This document shows, in pieces, positions 1 through 28,805 of a stretch of DNA of 64,000 nt (its first letter is position 1; every line of letters begins with the position of its first letter). This stretch comes from Amorphoplanes digitatis (GTDB taxonomy: Bacteria > Actinomycetota > Actinomycetes > Mycobacteriales > Micromonosporaceae): assembly GCF_014205335.1 (NCBI RefSeq), contig NZ_JACHNH010000001.1, positions 7,310,501 through 7,374,500 of the forward strand, read 5' to 3'. The translations under genes were made by a program, and so were the position numbers. The notes under the pieces are model-generated. The model was not told the origin of the DNA. It saw nothing but the letters and a program-made list of their open reading frames with translations, and searched no databases.

Positions 1-2
1 GG

Positions 3-320
3 ACCTGGACCGCCGAGGAGCTCGAGCGGCTGGTCCGGGCGCAGTCGGCGCCGTATCCGCAGGCCTTCTGCTACCACAAGGGCCGGCGGCTGGAGATCAT
101 CACCGCGGCCGTCTCGCAGGCGGTGTACGGCGGCACGCCCGGGCGCATCTTCTTCCGCGAGGGCGACGGCGTGGCCATCGTCGCGGGTGCCGAGGCCCGG
201 CGCGGGCGCAGCAAGGCGCTGCTGATCCGCTCGGTGCGCACCGACGAGGGCGTCGAACTGCCGGCGCTCGAGTACTTCAGGACCATGGGCGGCTACCTCA
301 CCAGCCACCCGGACCGCTGA
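3..320 (+). CDS. Formyltransferase C-terminal part (probable N5-hydroxyornithine formyltransferase), 5' end outside window
   Basis: The open frame enters from the left edge and encodes about 105 C-terminal residues ending in TSHPDR. The segment around FCYHKGRRLEI and GTPGRIFF resembles the C-terminal OB-fold-like domain of methionyl-tRNA formyltransferase relatives. Siderophore clusters carry such enzymes (CchA of coelichelin, FxbA of exochelin), which put a formyl group from 10-formyl-tetrahydrofolate on the N5-hydroxylamine of ornithine. The neighbouring NRPS has a first adenylation domain whose code matches formyl-hydroxyornithine, which favours that role over housekeeping Fmt. The catalytic N-terminal domain is not visible, so the assignment rests on this tail and on context. 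Confidence 0.6.
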   Translation, partial: TWTAEELERLVRAQSAPYPQAFCYHKGRRLEIITAAVSQAVYGGTPGRIFFREGDGVAIVAGAEARRGRSKALLIRSVRTDEGVELPALEYFRTMGGYLTSHPDR

Positions 321-323
321 CGC

Positions 324-354
324 GAAAGGCCGCGACCGGGGGTCGCGGCCTTTC
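324..354. terminator. Bidirectional hairpin between converging genes
   Basis: A perfect 14-bp inverted repeat (arms 324-337 and 341-354, loop GGG) lies just after the formyltransferase stop at 320 and before the panD stop at 375. The arms begin and end with GAAA/TTTC, giving a short T run in either direction. It probably ends both converging transcripts. Confidence 0.75.
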
Positions 355-374
355 ACCTGCCTCACCCGCGGGAC

Positions 375-794
375 TCAGTGCACCAGGATCTTGCCCGAGA
401 TCTGGTCGTCCGCGCCCGGCACCGGCGCCGAGGGGTCCGAGCCGATCTCGATGAGCTCGTTGCGCTCGTTGACGTGTGCGACGCGGGGCACATAGTCGGC
501 CCGCTCGCGCTCGTCGACCTGCTTGAACGACATGATGATGATCAGGTCGCCGACCGAGACCAGGCGGGCAGCCGCGCCGTTGATGCCGATCACGCCGGAG
601 CCCGCCTCGCCCTCGATGACGTACGTCACCAGGCGGGCGCCGTTGTCGATGTCGACGACCTGCACCTGCTCGCCCTCGACGAGGTCGGCCGCGTCCATCA
701 GGTTCTTGTCGATGGTGATCGAGCCAACGTAGTGCAGGTCAGCCTGGGTCACGGTGGCCCGATGGATCTTGCCGCCGAGCAGGGTCCGCTGCAT
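375..794 (-). CDS. panD: Aspartate 1-decarboxylase (pyruvoyl enzyme), PanD
   Basis: The 139-residue product has the expected length of the PanD proenzyme, which decarboxylates L-aspartate to beta-alanine in the cytosol. The self-cleavage site is visible as Gly24-Ser25 in HYVGSITID, where Ser25 becomes the pyruvoyl group. The substrate-loop segment INGAAARL is also present. panD normally serves pantothenate synthesis and usually sits beside panC. Here it lies between a formyltransferase and a siderophore-binding lipoprotein, divergent from the latter across an iron-box-like sequence. Because NRPS module 2 carries a beta-alanine-type code, the likely job is to supply beta-alanine for the siderophore (inference). 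It could also be the cell's only panD. Confidence 0.93.
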   Translation of the reverse strand: MQRTLLGGKIHRATVTQADLHYVGSITIDKNLMDAADLVEGEQVQVVDIDNGARLVTYVIEGEAGSGVIGINGAAARLVSVGDLIIIMSFKQVDERERADYVPRVAHVNERNELIEIGSDPSAPVPGADDQISGKILVH

Positions 795-855
795 GTGTCG
801 TCCTCCGTAGATGGGTTACCGCGAAAAGAATAGGGCCCTGGAGCCGTCGCGGAAG

Positions 856-874
856 CAAAGGTAGCCTAACCTAA
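856..874. promoter_or_regulatory. IdeR/DmdR-type iron box between panD and the siderophore-binding lipoprotein gene
   Basis: The sequence matches 15 of 19 positions of the consensus TTAGGTTAGSCTAACCTAA, counted by eye. It lies in the 124-bp divergent region, 45 bp before the lipoprotein start and 62 bp before the panD start, so one bound repressor could control both genes under iron-replete conditions. Confidence 0.7.
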
Positions 875-918
875 CCTTCAGACCGAGCCAACGGACCCCC
901 GATCGAGGAGCCACATAC

Positions 919-1935
919 ATGAACCGCCGCCTGGGCGGGTGGCGCCGCGCGCTGACCGTCGTCGCCGCCGGCCTTCTTGCCGCCTCCACCATCACCGCCT
1001 GCGCGTCCGATGAGGACGAGCCGACCACCCCCACCACGGCCGGTTCCGCCGCGGCGGCCTTCCCCGTCACCATCGAGCACAAGTTCGGCTCGACCAAGAT
1101 CGAGAAGCAGCCGGAGCGGGTCGTCACCGTCGGCTGGAACGACCAGGACCCGGTGCTGGCGCTCGGCGTCGTCCCGGTGAGCACCCGCGAGTGGTTCACC
1201 GAGTACCCGACGTACCCGTGGGTCAAGGACGCGCTCGGCGGCAAGCAGCTGACCACGTTCTCCGCGGAGCTCAACTTCGAGGCGATCATCAAGCAGCAGC
1301 CGGACCTGATCCTGGCGATCTACGAGACGATCAACAAGGAGACGTACGAGAAGCTGTCGCAGATCGCCCCGACGGTCATCCAGTCCTCGGCGTACGCCGA
1401 CGAGCAGACCCCATGGGACGTGCAGACCCTGACCACCGGCAAGGCGCTCGGCAAGTCCGCCGAGGCGCAGGCGCTTGTCGACAAGGTCAACGCGAAGATC
1501 ACCGAGGCGAAGAGCGCGAACCCGCAGTTCGCCGGCAAGACCCTCGTCGTGGACTTCGGCCCGGAGAAGGGCCAGCACTGGCTGATCCCCGCGAAGGACC
1601 CGCGCCGCGCGCTGTTCGACGCGCTCGGCTTCGCCGCGCAGACCGAGTCCGAGGACGTCAGCGAGGAGCGGCTCGACCTGCTCGACCGCGACGTGCTCTT
1701 CGTCAACGGCGCGACGAAGAAGGACATGCTGGCCTCCCCCGCGTTCAGCCGCCTCAAGGTGGCCACCGAGGACCGCACCCTCTACACGTCGTTCTCCACC
1801 CCGCTGGGCGGCGCGCTGGCCTACAGCGGCCCGAACGCCCTGCTCTACGCGCTGGAGATCCTGGTGCCGCAGCTGAAGAACGCCACCGACGGCGACAAGG
1901 CGACAGCGGTCACCGACCTGTCGAACGCCGCCTGA
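919..1935 (+). CDS. Iron-siderophore ABC transporter substrate-binding lipoprotein (FecB/FhuD-like)
   Basis: The 338-residue protein starts with a basic N terminus, a hydrophobic stretch and a lipobox ending at Cys28 (ITAC), so it should be anchored to the outer face of the membrane. A Thr/Pro/Ala linker follows, then a class III periplasmic-binding-protein fold, with PERVVTVGWNDQDPVLALG near the start of the mature domain as in FecB/FhuD homologues. It would capture the ferric siderophore and pass it to the permease pair and ATPase encoded at 32492-35401. It sits behind an iron box and is followed by a strong hairpin, so it is probably transcribed alone. Confidence 0.92.
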   Translation: MNRRLGGWRRALTVVAAGLLAASTITACASDEDEPTTPTTAGSAAAAFPVTIEHKFGSTKIEKQPERVVTVGWNDQDPVLALGVVPVSTREWFTEYPTYPWVKDALGGKQLTTFSAELNFEAIIKQQPDLILAIYETINKETYEKLSQIAPTVIQSSAYADEQTPWDVQTLTTGKALGKSAEAQALVDKVNAKITEAKSANPQFAGKTLVVDFGPEKGQHWLIPAKDPRRALFDALGFAAQTESEDVSEERLDLLDRDVLFVNGATKKDMLASPAFSRLKVATEDRTLYTSFSTPLGGALAYSGPNALLYALEILVPQLKNATDGDKATAVTDLSNAA

Positions 1936-1951
1936 GGCGACCCGCGACAAC

Positions 1952-1981
1952 GGAGGAGGGCGGCCTCGGCCGCCCTCCTCC
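1952..1981. terminator. Strong GC-rich hairpin after the siderophore-binding lipoprotein gene
   Basis: A perfect inverted repeat of about 13 bp with a 4-base loop (CTCG) begins 17 bases after the stop codon at 1935. No T tract follows, as is common for actinobacterial terminators. Confidence 0.75.
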
Positions 1982-2008
1982 GGCAGTTCCGGACCGTGGC
2001 ACCCACCT

Positions 2009-2785
2009 GTGATCATGGTCGCTGTGACGGATGACGCGGTGGTGCAGCAGGTTGGCGAACGGCCCTGGGTCTCGTGGTGGCGGGTGCTGCGGATCGTGCT
2101 GGCGGCCGGCTGGGTCGTGTGGGCCGGCCTCGCCTGGTGGGCGGCGCCCCGGGAGGCGAGTGCCGCGCAGGCCCGCGCCGACCTGGCCGGCGGACACGTC
2201 ACGTCGTACGAGTGGGGCGACGACTGGGAGAACACCAACGGGCGGCTCTTTCCCGCCGACAGCCGCCTCCGGTCATCCGGCAGCGCCGGCCCGATCTTCC
2301 TGTGGCACACCGACGACGGGCGGACGCACTACGTCGTCCTGGACGACGGCGCGACCAGCTACCCGCCTGCCGCTACGGAGAACGGGCAGGAGTATTCCGG
2401 ACCGGAGGCACAGGCCCTCGGCGTCGCGGTACAGGCCTACCAGGACCGGGGAACGCCCGCCGAGCCACCGACCAAGGCGATCCTGGCCGGGCTCGCGATC
2501 GCCGGCAGCCTGCTCGTCCTCGGCGTACTCGTCTCGGCGCCGGCGCCGGTCATCGGCACCCGGTGGTTCTGGTTCTGGGTGCTCACAGGCACGCCGTTCG
2601 GCCTGGGTCTGCTCGTGTGGCTGGCCCGGGAACGACCGTGGTCGCCCCGGGCCGAGCCCCGCGAGAAGCCGTTCCGGTGGTACGCCGGTATCGGCCTCGC
2701 CTTCGTGGGCGGACTGCTGATCCTCCTCGCCACCTGGGGCCTGCACAGCCTGCTCGGCGACGCCCTGATCCCGGACCCCGCCTGA
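2009..2785 (+). CDS. Hypothetical membrane protein, about four membrane segments
   Basis: I do not recognise a family. The 258-residue product (GTG start; an ATG two codons on at 2015 is an alternative) has a first membrane helix around residues 24-45, an extracytoplasmic domain of about 110 residues rich in Asp, Trp and Tyr, then three hydrophobic segments near residues 155-180, 185-205 and 225-250. The soluble part contains GPIFLWHTDDGRTHYVVLDD, which looks like a beta-sheet domain. No iron box lies upstream and nothing ties it to siderophore function. Confidence 0.75.
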   Translation: MIMVAVTDDAVVQQVGERPWVSWWRVLRIVLAAGWVVWAGLAWWAAPREASAAQARADLAGGHVTSYEWGDDWENTNGRLFPADSRLRSSGSAGPIFLWHTDDGRTHYVVLDDGATSYPPAATENGQEYSGPEAQALGVAVQAYQDRGTPAEPPTKAILAGLAIAGSLLVLGVLVSAPAPVIGTRWFWFWVLTGTPFGLGLLVWLARERPWSPRAEPREKPFRWYAGIGLAFVGGLLILLATWGLHSLLGDALIPDPA

Positions 2786-2816
2786 ATCCATAGACCGACG
2801 TTGGTATCCTCCCCCG

Positions 2817-4469
2817 GTGCCGACACCAGACCTCCCCCGGCGTCGGTCCGCGACGGCGCGGCGGGCACTGACCGCGGCGGCAGCCGTGGTGACCACCCTC
2901 GTGGCCGGCGCGGTCGCCGGGATCGCCGCCGCCGAGACCGGCCCGTCCGGCGGGCGCGTGGCGGCGGTGGCCACGCCGACGGCGAAGCGAACCATCCCGG
3001 CGCGGGCCACCGGAGCGTCCCCGGGCACCTACCGCGGCAAGGCGTTCGACGCCTGCACCGCGCCGTCGGCGGCGCAGATGAAGGCGTGGGCGAAGTCGCC
3101 CTACCGGGCCCTGGTGGTCTACTTCGGCGGCGTCGGCCGCGGCTGCAAGCAGCCCAACCTCACCGCAAGCTGGGTCGTGGCCCGCATGGCCGCGGGCTGG
3201 AAGTTGATCCCGGTCTACGTCGGCCCGCAGGCCCCGTGCACCACGACCGGCGCCAAAAACAAGATCACGCCGGCCAAGGCCGCGGCCGAGGGCACTGCCG
3301 CGGCGTCGGACGCCGTCGCGAAGGCCAAGGCGCTCGGCCTGGGCCGCGAGAGCGTGCTCATCTACGACATGGAGAAGTACTCCGGTGACGCGACGTGCCG
3401 GCAGGCGGTGCTGACCTTCCTCAGCGCCTGGACCGCACGCCTGCACGACCTGTCCTATCTCTCGGGCGTATACGGCGACGCCGCGACGACCATCTCCGCC
3501 CTGGTCAAGGCGCGCGGCACCGCCGGCTTCGTGTCGCCCGACCACGTCGACCTGGCCCGCTGGGACAACGTGGCCACGCTGACCGACCCCGCCGTCCCGG
3601 CCGACCACTGGCCCGGCAGCCGCCGGATGAAGCAGTACCGCGGCCCGCACAAGGAGACGCACGGCGGGGTCACCATCAACATCGACAGCAACCAGGTCGA
3701 CTTCGCGCCGCTGCCGAGGACCCCGGCCGGCGACTTCACCGGCAACGGCTGGTCCGACGTGCTGGCCGTCGATGCCACCGGCGCCCTGACCGTGTGGCAG
3801 GGCAACGGGACGTCGGTGACCGCCCGCCGGATCGGCACCGGCTGGCAGGCGATGGACGCGGTGACCCGCCTCGGCGACTTCACCGGCGACGGCCGCGAGG
3901 ACCTGATCGCCCGCGAACGGGACACCGCCGCGCTGTGGCTCTACCCCGGCACCGGCACGGGACACGGCACCCGGACGCGGATCGGCACGGACTGGGGCAC
4001 TCCGCAGGAGATCACCATGGCCGGGGACCTGACCGGCGACGGCCGCGCCGACGTGGTCGCCGTGCAGCCGGACACCGGCCGGCTGCTGCTGCACCCCGGC
4101 ACCGGCACCGGCCTCGGCACCGCGACCGCCCTGGGCACCGCCGACTGGCGCACGATGGACGAGATCACCGGCGTCGGCGACACGGACGGCGACCGCATCG
4201 GCGACCTGGTGGCGCGGGTACGGGAGACCGGGGCGCTGCGCCTCTACTCCGGCCGCGACCAGACCCTGGAGACCTACCGCGAGATCCACCCGGACGCCGG
4301 CACGCTCACCCAGCTGACCGGGGCAGGCGACTTCGACCGCGACGGCACCCCGGACCTACTGGCCGTCGACACGGCCACCGGAGACCTGGTCCGCTACCCG
4401 ATCCGGGCCGCCGGGCTGGGCGCGCCGGCGCGGCTGGCACGGGACATGATCGGCGTCTCTCTGCTCTGA
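2817..4469 (+). CDS. Secreted DUF1906 (glycoside-hydrolase-like) protein with FG-GAP/VCBS repeats
   Basis: The GTG-started 550-residue product has an arginine-rich N region followed by a hydrophobic signal peptide ending near residue 40 (AAAE). Residues about 65-300 form a DUF1906/Rv2525c-like TIM-barrel domain: the protein begins with GKAFDACTAPS, contains LIYDMEKY with acidic residues on a strand end, and finishes with QYRGPHKETHGGVTINIDSNQVDF. Residues 305-550 hold about five repeats of the form GDFTGDGRxDLxA, typical of FG-GAP/VCBS propeller blades. Such proteins are exported and thought to act on the cell wall or extracellular glycans; the substrate is unknown. Confidence 0.85.
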   Translation: MPTPDLPRRRSATARRALTAAAAVVTTLVAGAVAGIAAAETGPSGGRVAAVATPTAKRTIPARATGASPGTYRGKAFDACTAPSAAQMKAWAKSPYRALVVYFGGVGRGCKQPNLTASWVVARMAAGWKLIPVYVGPQAPCTTTGAKNKITPAKAAAEGTAAASDAVAKAKALGLGRESVLIYDMEKYSGDATCRQAVLTFLSAWTARLHDLSYLSGVYGDAATTISALVKARGTAGFVSPDHVDLARWDNVATLTDPAVPADHWPGSRRMKQYRGPHKETHGGVTINIDSNQVDFAPLPRTPAGDFTGNGWSDVLAVDATGALTVWQGNGTSVTARRIGTGWQAMDAVTRLGDFTGDGREDLIARERDTAALWLYPGTGTGHGTRTRIGTDWGTPQEITMAGDLTGDGRADVVAVQPDTGRLLLHPGTGTGLGTATALGTADWRTMDEITGVGDTDGDRIGDLVARVRETGALRLYSGRDQTLETYREIHPDAGTLTQLTGAGDFDRDGTPDLLAVDTATGDLVRYPIRAAGLGAPARLARDMIGVSLL

Positions 4470-4703
4470 CCCTGTCCGTTGCGCCCCGCTCTGCCAACGG
4501 GTTGTGGTCAGAAGTGCGGTCTTCTCGATGGGCGGCAGGCCGTCGTCGAGGTTGCGCAGGCGTCGATAGATCTCACGCAGCTGGGCCTTGTCGCCGATGT
4601 GCGTGGTGCCGACGGCCCTCTCCAGGACCGTCAAGGTGCTCGCCAGCGTGATCGATCCGACCGTGCCGCCGGGGCCGGCGTCGATGATCGGTCGCTGCGT
4701 CAT
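4470..4703 (-). pseudogene. Remnant of a PIN-like third gene of an XRE-ImmA/IrrE operon
   Basis: The ATG at 4703 lies 5 bp after the ImmA/IrrE stop. The product begins TQRPIIDAGP, a typical start of small PIN-domain-like proteins that follow XRE-ImmA/IrrE pairs in actinobacteria. It then jumps directly to what looks like the C-terminal end of those proteins (GSITLASTLTVLERAVGTTHI through DDGLPPIEKTALL). The middle, roughly 100 residues with the remaining acidic residues, appears to be missing. The frame then runs on into the 3' end of the convergent DUF1906 gene, ending at 4356. I read this as an internally deleted, inactive copy; the family comparison is from memory. Confidence 0.5.
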
Positions 4704-4708
4704 CCGGC

Positions 4709-5563
4709 TTACGGCTCCGATGCCGTTTCGCGGTGCTCGTCGATCGCGTGGAGAGCGTCGTCCAGGGCACTGAGATCCACCTGCACCTCCGGAAGCTCAC
4801 CGGGATCGGCCCAACTGACCGGGTGCCGCGCGGGGAAGACGCCGGCGTCGCGAAGTTCCGTCGCGGCAACGTCGGGCGTGATGCCCCGCAACGTGGCGAT
4901 GGTCTGCGCGGAGACCACGCCGTCGGCGTAGCCCTGAATGGCGCGAGCCAGCAGCCGCCGCGGCGCCCGCCGCCGATCCGCGTCCACCTGGAGCGCCTGG
5001 TACTTGTCGCTCCACCCGAAACGCGCGGCCAGCTGCGGAGCCGTCACCGACATCCACTCGCCCTTGGTGGCGGCGTCGATGAGTCCGGCCTGCTCGAGCG
5101 CGATCGCGGCGATCTGCGGCGACACCAGGAACCTCTGGACGACGGCCGAGAGGGTAGCCAGGTTTACCGCACGCGTTTCCGCGAGGAAGTCCGTCAGCCC
5201 TTCGAGCGGCAGCAGCAGATGCCGGGCGAAGACGTCGGCGCGGCTCTCGGTCGGCGACCGCGCGCTCCAGTCGCAGGCGGTGTTGTCGGCCCAGTCCGCG
5301 AACACGACGTGGCCGAGCTCGTGAGCGAGCGAACTTCGCTGCCGCATCGGGTGCCGCGTGCGTGCCACGCCGATGAACACGGCACCGCGCCGCGGATCCC
5401 GCATCGTCAGGCCGTGCTCATCGGGTCCCACGTCGAGGACGGCCACGTCGATCCCCGTCGACTGCTCGATCAGCGTGACGAGATCTCCCAGCGGCTGCTG
5501 CCCCAGGCGGTGCTCCTGTCGGAACCGCTCGGCGGCCACGCGACCCTCGGACTCGGCGTTCAT
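4709..5563 (-). CDS. ImmA/IrrE family zinc metallopeptidase
   Basis: The 284-residue protein carries HELGH at residues 81-85 and a downstream ESRADVFARHLLLP segment, whose Glu is the probable third zinc ligand, as in ImmA/IrrE peptidases. The C-terminal half (WSDKYQALQVDADRRRAPRRLLARAIQGYADG) is helical and probably regulatory. Family members such as ImmA of ICEBs1 and IrrE/PprI of Deinococcus cleave a partner HTH repressor to release a stress or transfer response. The partner is probably the XRE regulator encoded 14 bp upstream on the same strand. Confidence 0.9.
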   Translation of the reverse strand: MNAESEGRVAAERFRQEHRLGQQPLGDLVTLIEQSTGIDVAVLDVGPDEHGLTMRDPRRGAVFIGVARTRHPMRQRSSLAHELGHVVFADWADNTACDWSARSPTESRADVFARHLLLPLEGLTDFLAETRAVNLATLSAVVQRFLVSPQIAAIALEQAGLIDAATKGEWMSVTAPQLAARFGWSDKYQALQVDADRRRAPRRLLARAIQGYADGVVSAQTIATLRGITPDVAATELRDAGVFPARHPVSWADPGELPEVQVDLSALDDALHAIDEHRETASEP

Positions 5564-5577
5564 GCTCGTCCCTGCCG

Positions 5578-5916
5578 TCAGATCGTGGCCGGAATGGCCT
5601 GCTCGTCGAGGTAGTCGTCCAGCTCGAGGAAGTGCAACAGCGCGTCACGCATCTGCGCCATGCCGGAGCCGTTGGTGGCCCGGGCCGCACACTGCACCCG
5701 ATCGGCCACCGTGCCGGCGCCGGTGAGCTGAGCAACGGTGTATCCCGTCGCCCATGAGATCGCCACGATCTCCGGAAGCTTCGCCCCCCGATCGCCGGAG
5801 ATGATCCGCGACAGCGTGGGCTGGGAGATGCCCGCGGCCTCGGCGAGCGCGCGCTGGCTGAGCCCCGCCGCCTGCCGGGCCGTTTCTATGAGTGCGCCTA
5901 TGTTGATGCTGGTCAT
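5578..5916 (-). CDS. XRE-family (Cro/C1-type) HTH repressor, partner of ImmA/IrrE
   Basis: The 112-residue protein has a classical HTH_XRE domain in its first 65 residues (IGALIETARQAAGLSQRALA, then SQPTLSRIISGDR as recognition region) and a short helical tail. It heads the operon XRE, ImmA/IrrE and PIN-like remnant. A 9-bp perfect inverted repeat stands just upstream, so autorepression relieved by proteolysis is likely. Confidence 0.9.
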   Translation of the reverse strand: MTSINIGALIETARQAAGLSQRALAEAAGISQPTLSRIISGDRGAKLPEIVAISWATGYTVAQLTGAGTVADRVQCAARATNGSGMAQMRDALLHFLELDDYLDEQAIPATI

Positions 5917-5931
5917 GACCCCGCCCCCATG

Positions 5932-5962
5932 ACTGAATCATGATCGGATTAGGTGATTCAGT
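5932..5962. promoter_or_regulatory. Candidate operator of the XRE repressor
   Basis: Perfect inverted repeat ACTGAATCA (5932-5940) and TGATTCAGT (5954-5962) separated by 13 bases, starting 16 bp upstream of the XRE start codon in an unusually AT-rich pocket. Its place and size fit a Cro/C1-type dimer site. Confidence 0.6.
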
Positions 5963-6123
5963 CTACGCCGTCCGCCATGACGGCGCCATGTTCAAGCGAC
6001 CTACCCAGTGCACATCTGCACAAAGCAGACATGACTGCATTTATGGCCGAGACCACCCTTACCGGCTTGGCCGGCGGTGGAACACCGCTGTGAGACGTAC
6101 CTGTCCGAGTGGCCGACCGGCAG

Positions 6124-6597
6124 CTATCCGAGGTACGGGCGGTCGTGGTGTTCGGCGTGGTGGCGCAGACGGAGCCGGACAGACTCGTGAATGGGGATGT
6201 GGTGGAAGTCGGCGGGGTCGATGAATCGGACGTCGGTGGATTCGTCGCTGGCCGCGATCGCGCCGCCCACAACCCGGCCGAGGTAGGTCACGTTGAATTC
6301 CTGGCGGATCTCACCATCGGCGTACGAGATCACGTGTTGCGGGTCGGTGTAGATGCCCAGCAGCCCGGTGATCTCGATGTCGAGCCCGGTCTCTTCCTTC
6401 ACCTCGCGAACGACGCATTGGCCCAGCGTCTCGCCGATGTCCATCGTGCCGCCGGGCAGCGCCCAGTTGCCGGAGTCGGTGCGGCGTTGCAGCAGCACCC
6501 GGCCTCGGTCGTCGACGACCACGGCGGAGCCGCCGGGCACGAGGCTGTTGGCCGTGGGTGCGGCGGGGTCGTGGTAGTAGTCACGGCGGCCGGTCAT
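6124..6597 (-). CDS. NUDIX hydrolase
   Basis: The 157-residue protein has a complete Nudix box: Gly50, then Glu56, then REVKEETGL at residues 64-72. It hydrolyses a nucleoside diphosphate linked to another moiety; the substrate cannot be read from sequence. Its ATG overlaps the stop of the upstream HTH gene (ATGA), so the two are translationally coupled. HTH/NUDIX pairs of this kind recur in streptomycetes and relatives. Confidence 0.92.
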   Translation of the reverse strand: MTGRRDYYHDPAAPTANSLVPGGSAVVVDDRGRVLLQRRTDSGNWALPGGTMDIGETLGQCVVREVKEETGLDIEITGLLGIYTDPQHVISYADGEIRQEFNVTYLGRVVGGAIAASDESTDVRFIDPADFHHIPIHESVRLRLRHHAEHHDRPYLG

Positions 6598-7343
6598 CGC
6601 GGCTGTCCGCCGGGGTACGAGACGGCGGTTTGCCAGACCTGCTCGAACTGGTCGGCGAATGAGGCGAAGATCCCGTACGGCGACAGTTCCCGCAGATGCA
6701 GGGCGGGGTGTTGGTAGCCGCGGGCGCGGTACAGATACGGGGTGACGATCATCTGTTGGTCGAAGCGGAACACCGCGTTGTACAGGTGCACACCGTGCAG
6801 GCCGACCTCGATCCCGGCGATGTCATGAAGCGGTTCGCAGACGTTGAGGGCGTTGCGGATGCGACCGGGCAGCGTGCCGCCGGTCTGTTCCAGGGCGTCG
6901 CGTTCGGCGACGTGAGGGCAGTCGGGGTCGGCGAAGGCGAGCCGGATCCGGGCGCCGTGTGCGGCCTTGTCGGCGAGGCGCTGCATGCCGTCCGGGACCA
7001 GCTCCAGGATGAACGGGTAGGCGTAGCCGAGCAGATCGATGCGCCCGGTCGCGTCGCCGAGCAGGGATGTCCACAGATGTTGCGGGATGTCAGCGCGGTG
7101 GGCCCATGCGCCGACGATCTCGGCGGTGGCTTCGGCTCCGGGGGCAAGGTCCGGCCGGGTTTGCGGCCACAGGCCGGTTTCGGTCTCGCCGAGCAGGTCG
7201 GCGACGGCCAGGCGGGTGCGCTGGCGGGGGATGCGGCCGGACAGCCATCGGGTCACGGTCTTGGCGTCCACGCCGACGGCGGCGGCGAGTTCGGCCACCT
7301 CGAGGTTCGCGCGCAGTAGAGCGCTGCGGAGCCGCTGGCTCAT
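6594..7343 (-). CDS. XRE-family transcriptional regulator with a large C-terminal domain, coupled to NUDIX hydrolase
   Basis: I chose the ATG at 7343, giving MSQRLRSALLRANLEV and 249 residues, because the HTH starts at once; the frame is open back to 7496. Residues about 1-55 are an HTH (VAELAAAVGVDAKTVTRWL). The C-terminal domain (IDLLGYAYPFILE through FRFDQQMIVTPYLY) resembles the DUF5919-like ligand or phosphodiesterase-like domain of many streptomycete regulators. Overlap with the NUDIX gene suggests it controls or senses that enzyme's substrate or product. The region has no visible link to the siderophore genes. Confidence 0.8.
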   Translation of the reverse strand: MSQRLRSALLRANLEVAELAAAVGVDAKTVTRWLSGRIPRQRTRLAVADLLGETETGLWPQTRPDLAPGAEATAEIVGAWAHRADIPQHLWTSLLGDATGRIDLLGYAYPFILELVPDGMQRLADKAAHGARIRLAFADPDCPHVAERDALEQTGGTLPGRIRNALNVCEPLHDIAGIEVGLHGVHLYNAVFRFDQQMIVTPYLYRARGYQHPALHLRELSPYGIFASFADQFEQVWQTAVSYPGGQPR

Positions 7344-7478
7344 ACCGGCACGGTAGCGGACAAATGAGGGACGCTCGAAGGCCTCGGAAGTGTCCATGCA
7401 AATGGTGTCAGGGACGTTCCAGCGTCTCCAGTATGGCCCGTAGGTTGATGGGCAGATGCCCCTGCCGGTGGGCGCCGC

Positions 7479-7536
7479 TGAGGGCGAGGGACACACTCTG
7501 CAGGCCGCATGGCTGGCTGGGTGTCCCTCGCCCTCA
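7479..7536. terminator. Long hairpin after the giant NRPS gene
   Basis: Two perfect 16-bp arms (7479-7494 and 7521-7536) enclose a 26-base loop, about 64 bp downstream of the NRPS stop on the minus strand and upstream of the HTH gene. It is the only strong structure in this 256-bp gap and probably ends the 21-kb NRPS transcript. Confidence 0.6.
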
Positions 7537-7599
7537 ATTCGTCAATCACGGGCGGCTGGAAAAGCGGTCGCCACACGACCGGCTTCATACGGGATTCGG

Positions 7600-28659
<21,060 letters not shown>

Positions 28660-28714
28660 CTTTTCCCGCACCTCCGATGTGGAACGCCCGAGGGCGCGCG
28701 TCATCGACGCGGGA

Positions 28715-28733
28715 TTAGGTTAGCCTAACCTCT
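28715..28733. promoter_or_regulatory. IdeR/DmdR-type iron box of the NRPS gene
   Basis: Best match in the window: 17 of 19 positions of TTAGGTTAGSCTAACCTAA, mismatched only at the last two bases. It lies 56 bp upstream of the chosen NRPS start at 28659, a good place to block RNA polymerase, and it supports that start over the ATG at 28704. Confidence 0.85.
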
Positions 28734-28759
28734 TCACTGGGCGGCATGCGGATACACGT

Positions 28760-28790
28760 GAGGCCGGATACCCGTGCGGTATCCGGCCTC
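28760..28790. terminator. Hairpin between the ABC transporter operon and the NRPS promoter
   Basis: Perfect 13-bp arms (28760-28772 and 28778-28790) with a 5-base loop, 16 bp after the end of the minus-strand ABC gene. It separates the mbtH-ABC operon from the NRPS promoter just downstream. Confidence 0.75.
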
Positions 28791-28805
28791 CCCGATCGTG
28801 CGTTT

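Noticed and set aside
3..320. Housekeeping methionyl-tRNA formyltransferase
   Set aside because: Not excluded, but the siderophore context and the formyl-hydroxyornithine code of NRPS module 1 make a dedicated hydroxyornithine formyltransferase more likely.
28660..28704. Upstream ATG at 28704 as NRPS start
   Set aside because: It begins 10 bases from the iron box with no ribosome site, while the ATG at 28659 has GGAGGT at good spacing and starts nearer the conserved A domain.
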